From positions 186,001 through 250,000 of the forward strand of contig CAVTSL010000009.1 in assembly GCA_963737405.1 (NCBI GenBank): DNA of 64,000 nt, written 5' to 3'. Of this stretch, positions 1 to 8,902 are shown piece by piece. A program made the translations under genes and the position numbers. Each line of letters begins with the position of its first letter. Positions within the stretch are counted from its first letter, which is position 1. The stretch is from JACCTU01 sp963737405. Lineage in GTDB: Bacteria > Actinomycetota > Thermoleophilia > Gaiellales > Gaiellaceae. The notes under the pieces are model-generated. The model saw only the letters and a program-made list of their open reading frames with translations, was not told where the DNA came from and searched no databases.

Positions 1-297
1 GTGGTCCGGGTGCGTCGCGATGTTCCAGATCATCCCGCCGAGGCCCTCGCGCTCCGAGCAGACCGTGCCCGGCACACGCTCGAGCTCGACGTCGATCAGG
101 CCCACGATCTCCCCGCCGTCCTCTGCGACGAGCTCGATCGACGGGCCCTCGTACCGCTCCTTCTCCCGCCGGACGTCGTCGTAGTACGCGGAGCCGAGGA
201 ACGAGAGCGCGCGGCACCTGAGCCACCCCTGCTCGTCGGCCTCGCGATACGGCCGCACGTCGAACTCCGCCACCGCTCGACGATCGTAGTGCGTCAC
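1..297 (-). CDS. GNAT-family N-acetyltransferase, C-terminus cut by window edge
   Basis: Reading leftward from a GTG at 297 gives 99 codons with no stop before the window edge. The N-terminus includes VRPYREADEQGWLRCRAL, then FLGSAYYDDV, an acidic stretch with EDGGEIVGLIDVE, and finally GGMIWNIATHPDH. The last motif is the start of the acetyl-CoA-binding signature of GNAT enzymes (family knowledge), normally followed by an R/Q-x-x-G-x-G/A loop that lies outside the window. An in-frame TAG at 304-306 limits the start; GTG at 273 is the alternative. The acyl acceptor cannot be told from the sequence. It is divergent from the membrane-protein gene at 340. Confidence 0.75.
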   Translation of the reverse strand, partial: MTHYDRRAVAEFDVRPYREADEQGWLRCRALSFLGSAYYDDVRREKERYEGPSIELVAEDGGEIVGLIDVELERVPGTVCSEREGLGGMIWNIATHPDH

Positions 298-339
298 GGC
301 GTACTAGGGTCGGACGCACCCCACGAGAGAGGAAACTCT

Positions 340-958
340 TTGGTCTCCGAACGATTCGATCGCTTCCTGCCGCTCGCCGGAGCACTGGCGGGCCTGCTGT
401 TCTTCGTCGGTCTCGTGCTGCTCTGGAACGACCCGAGCAGCGAGACCGGGCCGGCCGAGACGTTCGCCTACTGGCAGGACGATCATGCCCAGCATCAGAT
501 CGTCGCGCTCCTGGTGGCACCGCTGATCGCGTTCTTGCTCCTCTTCTTCGGAGCCGGGCTGAGACGACGACTCGCGCACGGTGCGGGCGATGCCGGCCAC
601 GGCTCTGTCGCCTTCGCAGGCGCACTCCTCGCCGCGGCGGTCTTCGCGGTCGTCTCGATGCTCGAAGGGGCGATGACGAACGCGGCTCACGAGGGACAGC
701 GGGAGACCGTCTACACGCTGAGCCAAGCTCACTCCTACGACTGGCTCGGCTGGAACGTCGCGTTCGCGGCGATGCTGCTCGCAACCGGCCTCGGCGCTCG
801 CCGCAACGGGATGCTGCCGACGGTGGCTCGCGTGGGCGACGGTGGTCATCGGAGCGTCACTCCTGACGCCGCTCGGATTCTTCGGGTTCGTGCTCGTGCC
901 GGTGTGGTTGATCCTGGTCGGGCTCTGGCTCAGCCGTCGCACCAACCCTGCTCCCTAG
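340..958 (+). CDS. Six-TM membrane protein of unknown function, split by a frameshift
   Basis: A TTG at 340 follows the purine-rich GAGAGGAAA (326-334). The first frame encodes four hydrophobic segments (FLPLAGALAGLLFFVGLVLL, IVALLVAPLIAFLLLFFGAG, AFAGALLAAAVFAVVSML, WLGWNVAFAAMLLATGLG). Near 817-822 the hydrophobic reading moves to another frame, which continues RRWLAWATVVIGASLLTP and FGFVLVPVWLILVGLWLS and stops at TAG 956-958. One extra base there explains the break. The intact protein would be about 205 residues with six membrane segments. I do not recognise the family; it resembles uncharacterised actinobacterial integral membrane proteins. The frameshift may be a consensus error or a real lesion. 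Confidence 0.6.
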
Positions 959-1017
959 CTGAGACCGGGCGGAGCCATCCATACCGGTCGCGCGCACACT
1001 CGGGCGCATCGCCGACG

Positions 1018-2162
1018 CTAACGGGTGCGGATGAACGGCAGCAACAGGGTCGGCGGGTCGGGCGTCCCCTTCTTCAGGGCCGGCGGCGAGACGGCCGTCG
1101 CGTACCCGAGGTTCGTCGTCAACGCCAATACTGTCCCGGTCTCGACGTGGATCAAGAGCGCCGCCGTGCCGCCGGCGACGGCTCCGGTGTGGCCGACGAA
1201 GCGGCGAACGGACTCGGGTGCACCTCGGAGCCCAGGCCGTAGCCCGTCTCGTCACCCGCGGTCGTCCGCTGTGAGCGGAACATCGTCGCCGCCGTCTCAT
1301 TGCCGACGAGTGTCCCGTCGGTCAGCGCTACGCCGAAGCGAGCGAGGTCGTCGGCCGTCGACAGGAAGCCGCCTGCCGGCAGGCGATCGCTGAGGTCGAT
1401 CGGCGGCGCGACGCGCACACCGCCCGAGTCGGTCAGTTCGTAGAACGTCGCCCGCGCGGCTCGTGGCGCCGTCACCAGGGTCGTCTCGCGCATGTGCGCT
1501 GGTGCGAGAACCGCCTCACGCATCAGCGACGAGAAGTCGCGAGCGCTGACGCGCTCGAGCGCCGCACCGATCACGTCGTAGCCGTAGCTCGAGTAGCTGA
1601 AGCGCGTGCCGGGCTCGGCGACCAGCGGGTCGCGGGCGAACAGGGCGAGCGTGGCAGTGACCGAGGCGAAGTGGCGGCTGTTGACCGCCTCGCCTTGGCT
1701 TTCGTAGTGCCGGATCCCGGCCAGGTGGCCGGCCAGCCGCCTCAGCGTGATCGCGCCGCCGTGTGACGGGAAGTCGACGTAGCGGTCGACGGCGGCGTCG
1801 AGGTCGACGCGGCCGCTCTCGGCGTATTCGGCGAGTGCGGTCGCCGTCAGCGTCTTTGACACGCTGCCGATTCGAAAGCGAGTGTGCGCCGTGACCGGAC
1901 GGCGCGACCTCAGGTCGGCGTAGCCGCAGCTGACGGACGAGACGATCTTGCCCTCGGTGGCGATCGTCAGGCTGAGGCCCGGCGCGCGCAACCCCTCCTT
2001 CAGGCGCCGCAGCAGCGCGCGGTCGGCGCTGATCGCCTGCCGATACTCGGGCGCCGCCAGCGACTGGCGACAGAGCGGCTTCGCGCGTGCGGCCTCGGAC
2101 GCGCCGCCACAGGCCGACGCGGCCACCGCGAGCGCAGCGATCGCGATCATCGTGTAGTGCAT
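1018..2162 (-). CDS. Lipoprotein serine hydrolase (beta-lactamase class C / peptidase S12 type), frameshifted near the C-terminus
   Basis: The start chosen is ATG 2162-2160, preceded by AAGG. It gives MHYTMIAIAALAVAASAC, a lipoprotein signal with a lipobox cysteine at about residue 18. The S-x-x-K motif is SVSK (S100, K103) and the second motif is YSSYGY, with serine in place of the usual Asn of Y-x-N. Around 1200 the frame changes: the other frame continues FVGHTGAVAGGTAALLIHVE, which supplies the third motif (HTG), and stops at TAG 1020-1018. Known S12 proteins act on D-amino peptides, esters or beta-lactams outside the membrane; the substrate here is unknown. It is divergent from padR. Confidence 0.7.
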
Positions 2163-2170
2163 GCGCCGCC

Positions 2171-2205
2171 TTGATTGACACATCACCACTCTATACATAG
2201 CATGT
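2171..2205 (+). promoter_or_regulatory. Probable padR promoter/operator in the divergent gap
   Basis: The 49-bp gap between the serine hydrolase and padR holds TTGACA (2175-2180), 17 bp, then TAGCAT (2198-2203), a plausible -35/-10 pair pointing at padR with transcription starting near its ATG. Overlapping the -10 is the inverted repeat ACAT-AGC-ATGT (2195-2205). PadR proteins bind short dyads containing ATGT/ACAT halves, so this is a candidate autoregulatory site. Inferred only. Confidence 0.4.
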
Positions 2206-2211
2206 TGAGGT

Positions 2212-2532
2212 ATGAGAGGCGACATCCTCAAGAACCACCTCGAGCTGTTGGTGCTCAATGCGCTCAAGGCTGGCCCCGGTCACGGCTACTCGATCATCCG
2301 TGCGATCCGCGACCGCAGCGACGGCGAGTTCGAGATCCTCGAAGGCTCGCTCTACCCCGCCCTCCACCGCCTCGAGCGCGACGGATTGGTCACCAGCAGT
2401 TGGGCGAACGCGGCCGGCCGCAAGCGCCGCGTCTACAAGCTGAGCCGGAAGGGCCGCGCCACCCTCGCGCAGCAAGAGCGCGACTGGCGCCGCTTCGAGC
2501 GCGCGATGAACCTCATCCTCGCCGGTCGATGA
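2212..2532 (+). CDS. PadR-family transcriptional regulator
   Basis: A 106-residue winged-helix protein beginning MRGDILKNHLELLVLNALK, a typical PadR N-terminus, followed by GHGYSIIRAI, the recognition region EGSLYPALHRLERDGLVTS and the wing RKRRVYKLSRKGR. The length fits the small PadR class. A GAGG lies only one base before the ATG, so translation is probably leaderless. The stop overlaps the next start as ATGA (2529-2532). This PadR-then-membrane-protein pairing is a recurrent arrangement in which PadR represses the operon. The divergent serine hydrolase may share its operator. The effector is unknown. Confidence 0.85.
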   Translation: MRGDILKNHLELLVLNALKAGPGHGYSIIRAIRDRSDGEFEILEGSLYPALHRLERDGLVTSSWANAAGRKRRVYKLSRKGRATLAQQERDWRRFERAMNLILAGR

Positions 2533-3497
2533 CGATCGATGACTACGTGACGGAGCTCGAGCGCGAGTTGCGTCGGCGGCGTGCGCCGCGAGCGCGCCTG
2601 CTCAGGGAGACCGAAGACCACCTGCGCGACCTCTGCGCCGAACTGGCCGCGAACGGCCTCGCCGGCGAGGAGGCCGAGGCGCGCGCCGTCACACAGTTCG
2701 GCGCGGCCGCCACCATCGCAGCCCGCTTCGCAGAAGCAACGGCGTCGACGACCGCCCATCGCGCTGTCACCGTTGCCACCGCTGCCTTCGTTGCCTACAC
2801 GGGCGTCTTCGTAGCCTTCGCGACGGTCGGCTCGCCCTTGCTGCGCGACTTCCCCCAAGGCGCGAGCAGCTTCCTGGGGTTGCAGGTGGCCGCCGTCGCC
2901 CTCGGCGTCGCTTTCGTGCGTTCGCTGCGCTGGCGCGGCGCGCCGGCCGCACCGACGGCCGAGCTGACGGCGATCGCGCGCGCCCTGTCGGTCGCCGGCG
3001 CCGTGCTGATCGGCGCAGCGATCGCCGAGGCCGCCGCCGCTGTGTCGCGGCCGGCCGGGGCAATCGCGTGGAGCGAGGGCCGCTGGCTGACGCTGGGCTA
3101 CGCCGCCGCTCTCGCCGTGTTGCTGCTGTCGGCGATCGCCTCCGTCCGCGCCGGCGCGCAGGCGCAGGCCGTCCACGCGCTGCCGAGTCGGCAGGTACAG
3201 AGCACTGCGGCCGCGCTCCTTGCCGAGGACGTCGAGACGCTGCTCGCCCGCGCCCGGCTGCCACAGGCTTCACGCCCACTGCGCGGGGTGCTTGCGCACC
3301 CGTGGCCGGCGACGGTCGCGCTTGCGGCCTTGGCCTTCGTCGCCGTCAGCGCGGCCGGCGTCGTCGGCTCGGGTCGCGCCGGTCTTGCCGGCGCGGCGGC
3401 GCTTGCCGCCGTCGAGGCGGCGTTGATCGTCTTCAGCTTCGTCGCCTTCGGGCGCGCGCTCGGCCTGCGCGACGCGCCGCGACACCGGGCTCGCTGA
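2529..3497 (+). CDS. HAAS/permease-prefix-type membrane protein coupled to PadR
   Basis: 322 residues. The N-terminus MTIDDYVTELERELRRRR and RLLRETEDHLRD is a cytoplasmic helical domain of the HAAS (permease prefix) type that commonly follows padR genes. The rest holds about seven hydrophobic helices (for example AFVAYTGVFVAFATVGS, LQVAAVALGVAFVRSL, ALSVAGAVLIGAAIAEAAA, TVALAALAFVAVSAAGVVG, AALIVFSFVAFGRAL). The start overlaps the padR stop, implying translational coupling. No catalytic motif is visible. A membrane sensor or anti-regulator role is inferred from context only. Confidence 0.7.
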   Translation: MTIDDYVTELERELRRRRAPRARLLRETEDHLRDLCAELAANGLAGEEAEARAVTQFGAAATIAARFAEATASTTAHRAVTVATAAFVAYTGVFVAFATVGSPLLRDFPQGASSFLGLQVAAVALGVAFVRSLRWRGAPAAPTAELTAIARALSVAGAVLIGAAIAEAAAAVSRPAGAIAWSEGRWLTLGYAAALAVLLLSAIASVRAGAQAQAVHALPSRQVQSTAAALLAEDVETLLARARLPQASRPLRGVLAHPWPATVALAALAFVAVSAAGVVGSGRAGLAGAAALAAVEAALIVFSFVAFGRALGLRDAPRHRAR

Positions 3498-3551
3498 GGC
3501 GGCCACCCTCGCCGGTTCTTCGCGGCGGGCAGCCCGCGCGCGATCTGCCGG

Positions 3552-4265
3552 TCAGGTGAGAGTCAGCCCGCCGTCGACAACGACGATCTGGCCGGTCGCA
3601 AACGGCGTGCGAGCGAGTGAGACGACGGCATCCGCGATGTCCTCGGGCGTCGCGGCGCGGCCAAGCGGAGTCCGGGCGACGATCGCCTCGTTTGCCTCCC
3701 ATCCCGCCGTCCAGGGCGTCTCCACCAGCCCCGGCGCGACCGCATTCACCCGCACATCGGGAGCCAGCGCCTGCGCAAGGGTTCGCGTGAGGTGATGCAA
3801 CGCCGCCTTCGAGACGGCGTACGGGAGCGAGCTCCCGCCCGCGACGATCCCCGCGACCGATCCCACGTTGATGATCGCTCCCTTCGCCTCGCGCAACGCA
3901 GGCACCGCCGCACGCTGAGGTACCAGGGACCCATCAGGTTCACGCCCAGGATCCGCCGCCACAGCTCGTCGTCGGCGGCCTCGAGATCCGCAAACGGGAC
4001 GCGCCTGGTCGTGCCCGCTTGTTGACGACGACATCGAGATGGCCGAACCGCTCCAGCGCGGTCGCGACCAGCCGTCGCACGTCCTCCTCGCGGGAGACGT
4101 CGCCTTGGACGTACACGGCCTCCGGGAGCGAACGCGCGAGCATCTCGCCTTCCTCGACCGAGCGCGACGAGTTGACGATCACCCGGCGCCATCGCCGGCG
4201 AACCGCTCCGCGACCGCCCGGCCGATACCGCTCGACGACCCCGTGACGACGACGACCTCGCTCAC
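3552..4265 (-). CDS. SDR-family (classical) oxidoreductase, interrupted by about three frameshifts
   Basis: From GTG 4265 the product begins with VVVVTGSSSGIGRAVAERFA, the NAD(P) glycine-rich TGxxxGxG motif. The frame then jumps near 4183 to VIVNSSRSVEEGEMLARSL, near 4015 to NAG-like residues and FADLEAADDELWRRILGVN, and near 3910 to GAIINVGSVAGIVAG. The last piece carries the catalytic Y-x-x-x-K as YAVSK, then VNAVAPGLVETPW and a typical C-terminus GQIVVVDGGLTLT. All parts of a roughly 237-residue SDR are present in order, so an intact gene with sequence errors is as likely as a pseudogene. The substrate is not predictable. Confidence 0.65.
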
Positions 4266-4295
4266 GCCGGCCGATCCTACTGCCGAGCCGATCGA

Positions 4296-6866
4296 CTACT
4301 CGTACTGCAGCGCCCGTAGCGGATCGAGCTTCGCCGCCCTGCGCGCGGGTGTGATCGCCGCCAGGATCCCCGCGACGACGGCGACGATCACGAGCACGAC
4401 CAGCTGGCCGAGCGGCAGCGCGAATCGGAGGTCGTACTGGCCGAGCGCGTTCGTCACCAGCGCGGCCAGGAAGATCCCGAGCGGGAGCCCGAGCGCGGCT
4501 CCGATCAGCGCCGTGATCACGCTCTCGTGGCGGATCATCCGCCGCGCCTGCCGCCTCGTCATGCCGACCGCGCGCAGCATCCCGAGCTCACGCGTGCGCT
4601 CGAAGACCGACAGCGCAAGCGTGTTCACCATGCCGAAGAGGCTGATGATCACCGACAGCGCCAGGAGGACGTAGAGGAGCAGCAGGAACTGCTGGATCTC
4701 GCGATCCTCCTTCTCGACCCACTCAGGGCGACTGAAGAGCCGCGTGTCCGGGAAGGGCTCGAGCGCGCTCTCGACGCTCGTCCTCGCGGCCGTCTCGTCG
4801 CCCGTCAGGTTGAGAAGGGTGAAGCGGTTTCGCGGGCGGTCGTGCAGCTCGTCGAACGCCTGCTGGGAGACGCTCAGCGTGCCGAGCAGCGGGTAGAACG
4901 GGCTGCCCTCGTAGATGCCGCGGATGACGAAGTCGTTCGTCTTGTTGTCGGACGAACGCACGGTCACGGTGTCGCCCACCGCGATGTCCTTCTCCTCTGC
5001 GACGTTGTTCGGCAGCACGGCGCCGTCGGAGCCGAGCAGCGCGGCCACCTCGTCGGATCCCTGCTCCCAGCGCAGGTCGTAGACCTCGTTGATCCGCTCG
5101 TCGAGGCCGGTGAGGTTGCCGCCGTCGCCGTTGATCTCGGCGATCTCCTGCCGGATGTTGCTGACGGTCCCGACGCCGTCGGCCTTCTCGACGGCGCCGC
5201 CAACGGCGGCAGGGAACTCGGAGTAGCCGTCCTGCGACGTGACGATCAGGTCGGACTGGATCTGACGCTCGATCGCGTCGCTGTTGGTGACGCGGACACC
5301 GTTTGCGAGGACGGAGACGAACGTCACGAGCGCGATCCCGATCATCAGCGCCGCGGCGGTCGCGGCCGTGCGGCCCGGGTTGCGCTGCGCGTTGCGCTCG
5401 GCGATCGTCCCGGCCGCACCGCCCAGGCGTCGAGCAGGGGTCCCGACGATCCGCGCGAGCGGACGCACGAGCCGTGACGACAGCATCGCGACGCCCACGA
5501 ACAGGGCGAGAACGCCGATCCCGAGCAGGATGAACCGGTCGCCGAGGGCGATGTCGTTCGCCAGGTTTCCGTAGCCGAGCGCCACCAGGGCGAGTGCGAC
5601 GATCACCGCCGCGACGTACGGCGTGAAGCGCGCGAAGCGGCCGCGCGGCAGGGTCGCGCCCTCGCGGACCGCGGCGATCGGAGGCACGCGCGTCGCGCGG
5701 ATCGCCGGGAGGAGGCCGGCGACGAGCGTCACGAGCGTCCCGATGAGCAGCGAGACGACGATCGTGCGCGTCGCGAAGACGGTCTCGGTCTGCGGCAGCT
5801 CGAGGTTCAGCGCCCTGAAGAGCTCGTTCAGCCCGACCGCGAGCCCGAGCCCGGCGAAGAGGCCGACGATCGACGCGCTGAGCCCGATCACGAGCGCTTC
5901 GAGGATCACCGACCGCAGAACCTGCCGTCGCGAAGCGCCGAGCGTCCGGACGGTGGCGAACTCGCGCGTCCGCTGCGCGACCGTGATCGACAGCGTGTTG
6001 AAGATCACGAACGCCCCGACGAAGAGCGCGATACCCGCGAACGAGAGCAGGAAGTAGCGGATGATCGTCGTGAAGGTGGCGAGCTCGCTCGACTCCTCGT
6101 CCGCCTGCTCGACACCGGTGCGGACCGTGAAGTCGCTGCCGAGCTCCGCCTGGATCCGTTGGGTCAACTGCTCGGGTGTCGTCCCGTCCGCGGCCGCGAC
6201 CTGCACCGAGTCGAGCTGCCCCTCCTTGTCCAGAAGCGCCTGTGCGGTCGGGACGTCGAAGATCGCGAAGGTGGCGCCGCCGATCGAGCTCAGGTCGCCG
6301 TACTTGGCGATGCCGACGATCTCGAACTCCTGCGCCGGCCCGAGTGCCGCGACGCCGATCCGGTCTCCGAGCTTCAGGTGCTCGTCGTCGGCGACGCCTT
6401 CGTCGACGGCGACCTCTCCCGCGCCGCCGGGCCACCGGCCCTCCACGAGGTTGAGCGGGTTGAAGCGGTCGTACTCGGGCGCCGTCTCGATGCCGAAGGC
6501 GAAGGCCGGCGCGCCGCCCGTGTCGATCGACTCGCCGTCCGGCCGAAGCAGCTTCGTCCGGAAGTCCAGAACCGAACCGGCCGCAACCTCGACGCCGTCG
6601 ACCGCTCGCACCCGCTCGAGCGTCTCCTCCGGGATCGGCGGGGCCTGAGTCGACTCGCCCTCGAAGCTGAAGCCGGGCTCCTTGCCCGTCACGACGGCGT
6701 CCGTCCCGGCGTACGAGTCGACGAAGATCGCGTCGAAGGCCTTGTCGATCGTGTCGGTGAGGACGTAGCTGCCGCTCATCATCGCCACTCCGAGGACGAT
6801 CGCGAGCGCGGTCAGCGTCGTGCGGAGCTTGCGTCCCGCAAGGCTCTTGAGCGCGAACCGATTCAT
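4296..6866 (-). CDS. FtsX/MacB-type ABC transporter permease with two permease modules
   Basis: 856 residues from ATG 6866. An N-terminal TM (RTTLTALAIVLGVAMMSGSY) is followed by a large MacB-like periplasmic domain, then three helices with the FtsX signature QRTREFATVRTLGASRRQV, a hydrophobic linker, a second periplasmic domain, and a second FtsX module (RTRELGMLRAVGMTRRQARR) ending LDPLRALQYE. Such permeases work with a separate LolD/MacB-type ATPase in lipoprotein or peptide export, or in activating cell-wall hydrolases (family knowledge). No ATPase is adjacent. The ATG overlaps the stop of the upstream serine hydrolase (ATGA), so the two are probably co-translated. Confidence 0.88.
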   Translation of the reverse strand: MNRFALKSLAGRKLRTTLTALAIVLGVAMMSGSYVLTDTIDKAFDAIFVDSYAGTDAVVTGKEPGFSFEGESTQAPPIPEETLERVRAVDGVEVAAGSVLDFRTKLLRPDGESIDTGGAPAFAFGIETAPEYDRFNPLNLVEGRWPGGAGEVAVDEGVADDEHLKLGDRIGVAALGPAQEFEIVGIAKYGDLSSIGGATFAIFDVPTAQALLDKEGQLDSVQVAAADGTTPEQLTQRIQAELGSDFTVRTGVEQADEESSELATFTTIIRYFLLSFAGIALFVGAFVIFNTLSITVAQRTREFATVRTLGASRRQVLRSVILEALVIGLSASIVGLFAGLGLAVGLNELFRALNLELPQTETVFATRTIVVSLLIGTLVTLVAGLLPAIRATRVPPIAAVREGATLPRGRFARFTPYVAAVIVALALVALGYGNLANDIALGDRFILLGIGVLALFVGVAMLSSRLVRPLARIVGTPARRLGGAAGTIAERNAQRNPGRTAATAAALMIGIALVTFVSVLANGVRVTNSDAIERQIQSDLIVTSQDGYSEFPAAVGGAVEKADGVGTVSNIRQEIAEINGDGGNLTGLDERINEVYDLRWEQGSDEVAALLGSDGAVLPNNVAEEKDIAVGDTVTVRSSDNKTNDFVIRGIYEGSPFYPLLGTLSVSQQAFDELHDRPRNRFTLLNLTGDETAARTSVESALEPFPDTRLFSRPEWVEKEDREIQQFLLLLYVLLALSVIISLFGMVNTLALSVFERTRELGMLRAVGMTRRQARRMIRHESVITALIGAALGLPLGIFLAALVTNALGQYDLRFALPLGQLVVLVIVAVVAGILAAITPARRAAKLDPLRALQYE

Positions 6867-7858
6867 CGAGCAAGCGCCAGTATGTTCGACTCGACGAGGT
6901 ACCGAACGATCGGCCACGCACCGCCGGTCGTGTTCGAAACGACCGTGTAGGTGAGCTCGGAGCGAGCGTCGTGCGCCGAGCGGAACGACACGCCCGCGTC
7001 CATTCCCTCGAGGATCACGGCGTTCGTCGAGGCGTGGAGCCAGAACCCGAGGCCGTAGCCCTTCGTCCCCTCCTCGCTCCGCGGTCGCACCATCTCTCGC
7101 ACGCGGTCCGTCGAGACGATCGTCCCCGCGAAGAGCGCACTCCACAACGAGTGGATGTCCGCGACGGTCGAGTAGACGCCGCCGTCGCCGCTCCCTCGCA
7201 CCGGGAGGTGGAAGACGTTCGTGCGCCCCGCGTCGGTGTACCCGAGCGCCGTACCGCCCGGCAGCTCGTCCGAGCGCAGGAACGCGGTGTCGCGCATGCC
7301 GGCCGGCTCGCACACGCGCTGGAGAACGAGCTCGTGGAAGGGCACGCCGCTCGCGCGTTCGGCGAGCAGCGCGAGGACGACATAGCCGCCGTTGTTGTAG
7401 GCGAAGCGTTCGCCCGGGGCGAACTTCGTCGGGTAACCGTCCAGCACGGCGAGGTAGGCCTCCGTCGTCGCGAGCTCGCTGACGGGGACGGGCAAGACGT
7501 ATGCCTCGGCGTCGGGGTGCGCTTCCTCGTCGAAGTAGTCGCCGATCCCCGAGCGGTGCGCGAGCAGGTGCTCGACGGTGACGTCGTCCCGGATGAGGGG
7601 AAGGTCGTCGCCGAGGAGCGATCGGGCGGTCGTCGAGAGCTCGAGCACGCCGTCCTCGATCAGGCTCACGACCGTGAGTGCCGTCAGCCCCTTCGTGCCG
7701 CTCGCGAGGCCGAACCGCGTGTCGACCTCGTTCGGGATCTCCCAGGCGCGGTTCGCGAGGCCGTACGCCCTGGCGACGACGGTCCGATCCGCGTGGTCGA
7801 CTCGCACGACGCCGGAGAACGCGGTGTCGGCCGCGATCCGGTCGAGCTCGGCCTGCAC
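6863..7858 (-). CDS. Serine hydrolase, beta-lactamase class C type, coupled to the FtsX permease
   Basis: 331 residues from GTG 7858, three bases after the stop of the upstream propeller gene. The S-x-x-K motif is SGTK (S53-K56) and the second motif is YNN (154-156) in RFAYNNGGYVVLALLAE. The third motif appears as EGMDAG rather than HxG. There is no obvious signal peptide; an earlier start is blocked only by the overlapping upstream gene. S12 members include D-aminopeptidases and esterases. Tight packing with the propeller gene upstream and the permease downstream suggests one transcription unit. The substrate is unknown. Confidence 0.8.
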   Translation of the reverse strand: MQAELDRIAADTAFSGVVRVDHADRTVVARAYGLANRAWEIPNEVDTRFGLASGTKGLTALTVVSLIEDGVLELSTTARSLLGDDLPLIRDDVTVEHLLAHRSGIGDYFDEEAHPDAEAYVLPVPVSELATTEAYLAVLDGYPTKFAPGERFAYNNGGYVVLALLAERASGVPFHELVLQRVCEPAGMRDTAFLRSDELPGGTALGYTDAGRTNVFHLPVRGSGDGGVYSTVADIHSLWSALFAGTIVSTDRVREMVRPRSEEGTKGYGLGFWLHASTNAVILEGMDAGVSFRSAHDARSELTYTVVSNTTGGAWPIVRYLVESNILALAR

Positions 7859-7860
7859 CG

Positions 7861-8847
7861 CTAGCCCGTGCGGACCACGACGAGCTTGTCGGCGCCGGAC
7901 TCGGCGCCCCACACCTCGCCGGGACGGCCCAGGAGTTGTCTCACGGCCGCGCCTGCGGTCGGCAGCCGCACGACCCTGAAGCGCAGCGATCGCGGGTCGA
8001 AGCGGACGATCGCGTTCGCCCCGAAGTCGGTCAGCCAGACAACGTCGCGGTTGTCGACGTAGACCGCGTACGCCTGGGGGTTCGCACCCGGCAGCCGCCA
8101 CTCCCGCCAGCGACGCGTGCGCGGGTCGTAGACCGCAACCTTTCCCGCGTTCCACTCGCTCACCCAGATCCGACCCTTCGAGTCCGACCAGGCGCGTCTC
8201 GCCCCCTGGCCGCGCGTCGGCGGCTGGAGGACCGTCGCGCGCCCGGTGCGCGTGTCGATGCGCGCGATGTGGCTTCCCGCGAGCGAGGCGTAGTAGACGG
8301 CACCCGACGGCGTCGTGGTGATCCCGTACGGGCCGGCGCCGCGCGGCGCCGAGAACACGCGCACACGTCCGGTTCGCGGATCGACGCGGCCGTACACACC
8401 GCTCTGTCCGGTGAACCAGAGGACGCCGCGGCGATCGAACGTCGCCGTGTTCAGGTTCGCGTAGCTCGACGTCGGAAGCGGGAAGCGCCGAACGCGATGG
8501 GTGCGCGCGTCGACGCGCACGATCGCGTTCAACCCCCCGTCCGTCACCCAGGCCGCGCCGTCGGGGCCGACGATCACTCCGTGCGGTGCCGAGCCGGACC
8601 CGAGCGGCACGCGCCGGATCGCGCCGCTGCGCGGATCGAGCCGGCCGAGCTCCCCGGTGTGCTGCCCCGTGTACCAGACGGTCCCGTCGCGCGCGGGCGC
8701 GACGTCGTGGGGGTGCGAGCCGGCGGGCACGGGATACTCCCGCACTGTCAACCGCTCGGGCGCGGCGGCCGGTGCGGCTCCGGAGCTGCCGAGCCAGAAG
8801 AGAATGAGCGTTGCGGCTGCGAGTCCCGCGACCCCTGAGCGCGCCAC
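7861..8847 (-). CDS. Secreted Vgb-like (virginiamycin B lyase-type) beta-propeller protein
   Basis: 328 residues from GTG 8847. A signal peptide (MARSGVAGLAAATLILFWLG, then AAPAAAP) precedes about six repeats of the kind GxVWYTxQxxxELGRLDPRSG, for example GAAWVTDGGLNAIVRVDART, GVLWFTGQSGVYGRVDPRTG and DVVWLTDFGANAIVRFDPRS. This is the pattern of the streptogramin lyase (Vgb) propeller. Many such proteins in actinobacteria are not antibiotic lyases, so enzyme function is not claimed. It is probably extracytoplasmic and heads an operon with the serine hydrolase and FtsX permease. Confidence 0.75.
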   Translation of the reverse strand: MARSGVAGLAAATLILFWLGSSGAAPAAAPERLTVREYPVPAGSHPHDVAPARDGTVWYTGQHTGELGRLDPRSGAIRRVPLGSGSAPHGVIVGPDGAAWVTDGGLNAIVRVDARTHRVRRFPLPTSSYANLNTATFDRRGVLWFTGQSGVYGRVDPRTGRVRVFSAPRGAGPYGITTTPSGAVYYASLAGSHIARIDTRTGRATVLQPPTRGQGARRAWSDSKGRIWVSEWNAGKVAVYDPRTRRWREWRLPGANPQAYAVYVDNRDVVWLTDFGANAIVRFDPRSLRFRVVRLPTAGAAVRQLLGRPGEVWGAESGADKLVVVRTG

Positions 8848-8902
8848 GACCGGAGCCTAGCGGGCGTGTGTAGCGGGTCACGAATCGCGGAAGGAGGTAG
8901 AC

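Noticed and set aside
2175..2528. Long N-terminal extension of the HAAS protein
   Set aside because: It runs out of frame through padR; the start at 2529 overlaps the padR stop and begins the homology.
7861..8847. Streptogramin (virginiamycin B) lyase resistance gene
   Set aside because: The fold matches, but the protein is exported and the catalytic His region of Vgb cannot be confirmed, so resistance is not claimed.
6863..8881. 672-codon minus-strand frame fusing the propeller and serine hydrolase regions
   Set aside because: Only its last 331 codons have homology; the first half is an out-of-frame shadow of the propeller gene, which has its own signal peptide and repeats.
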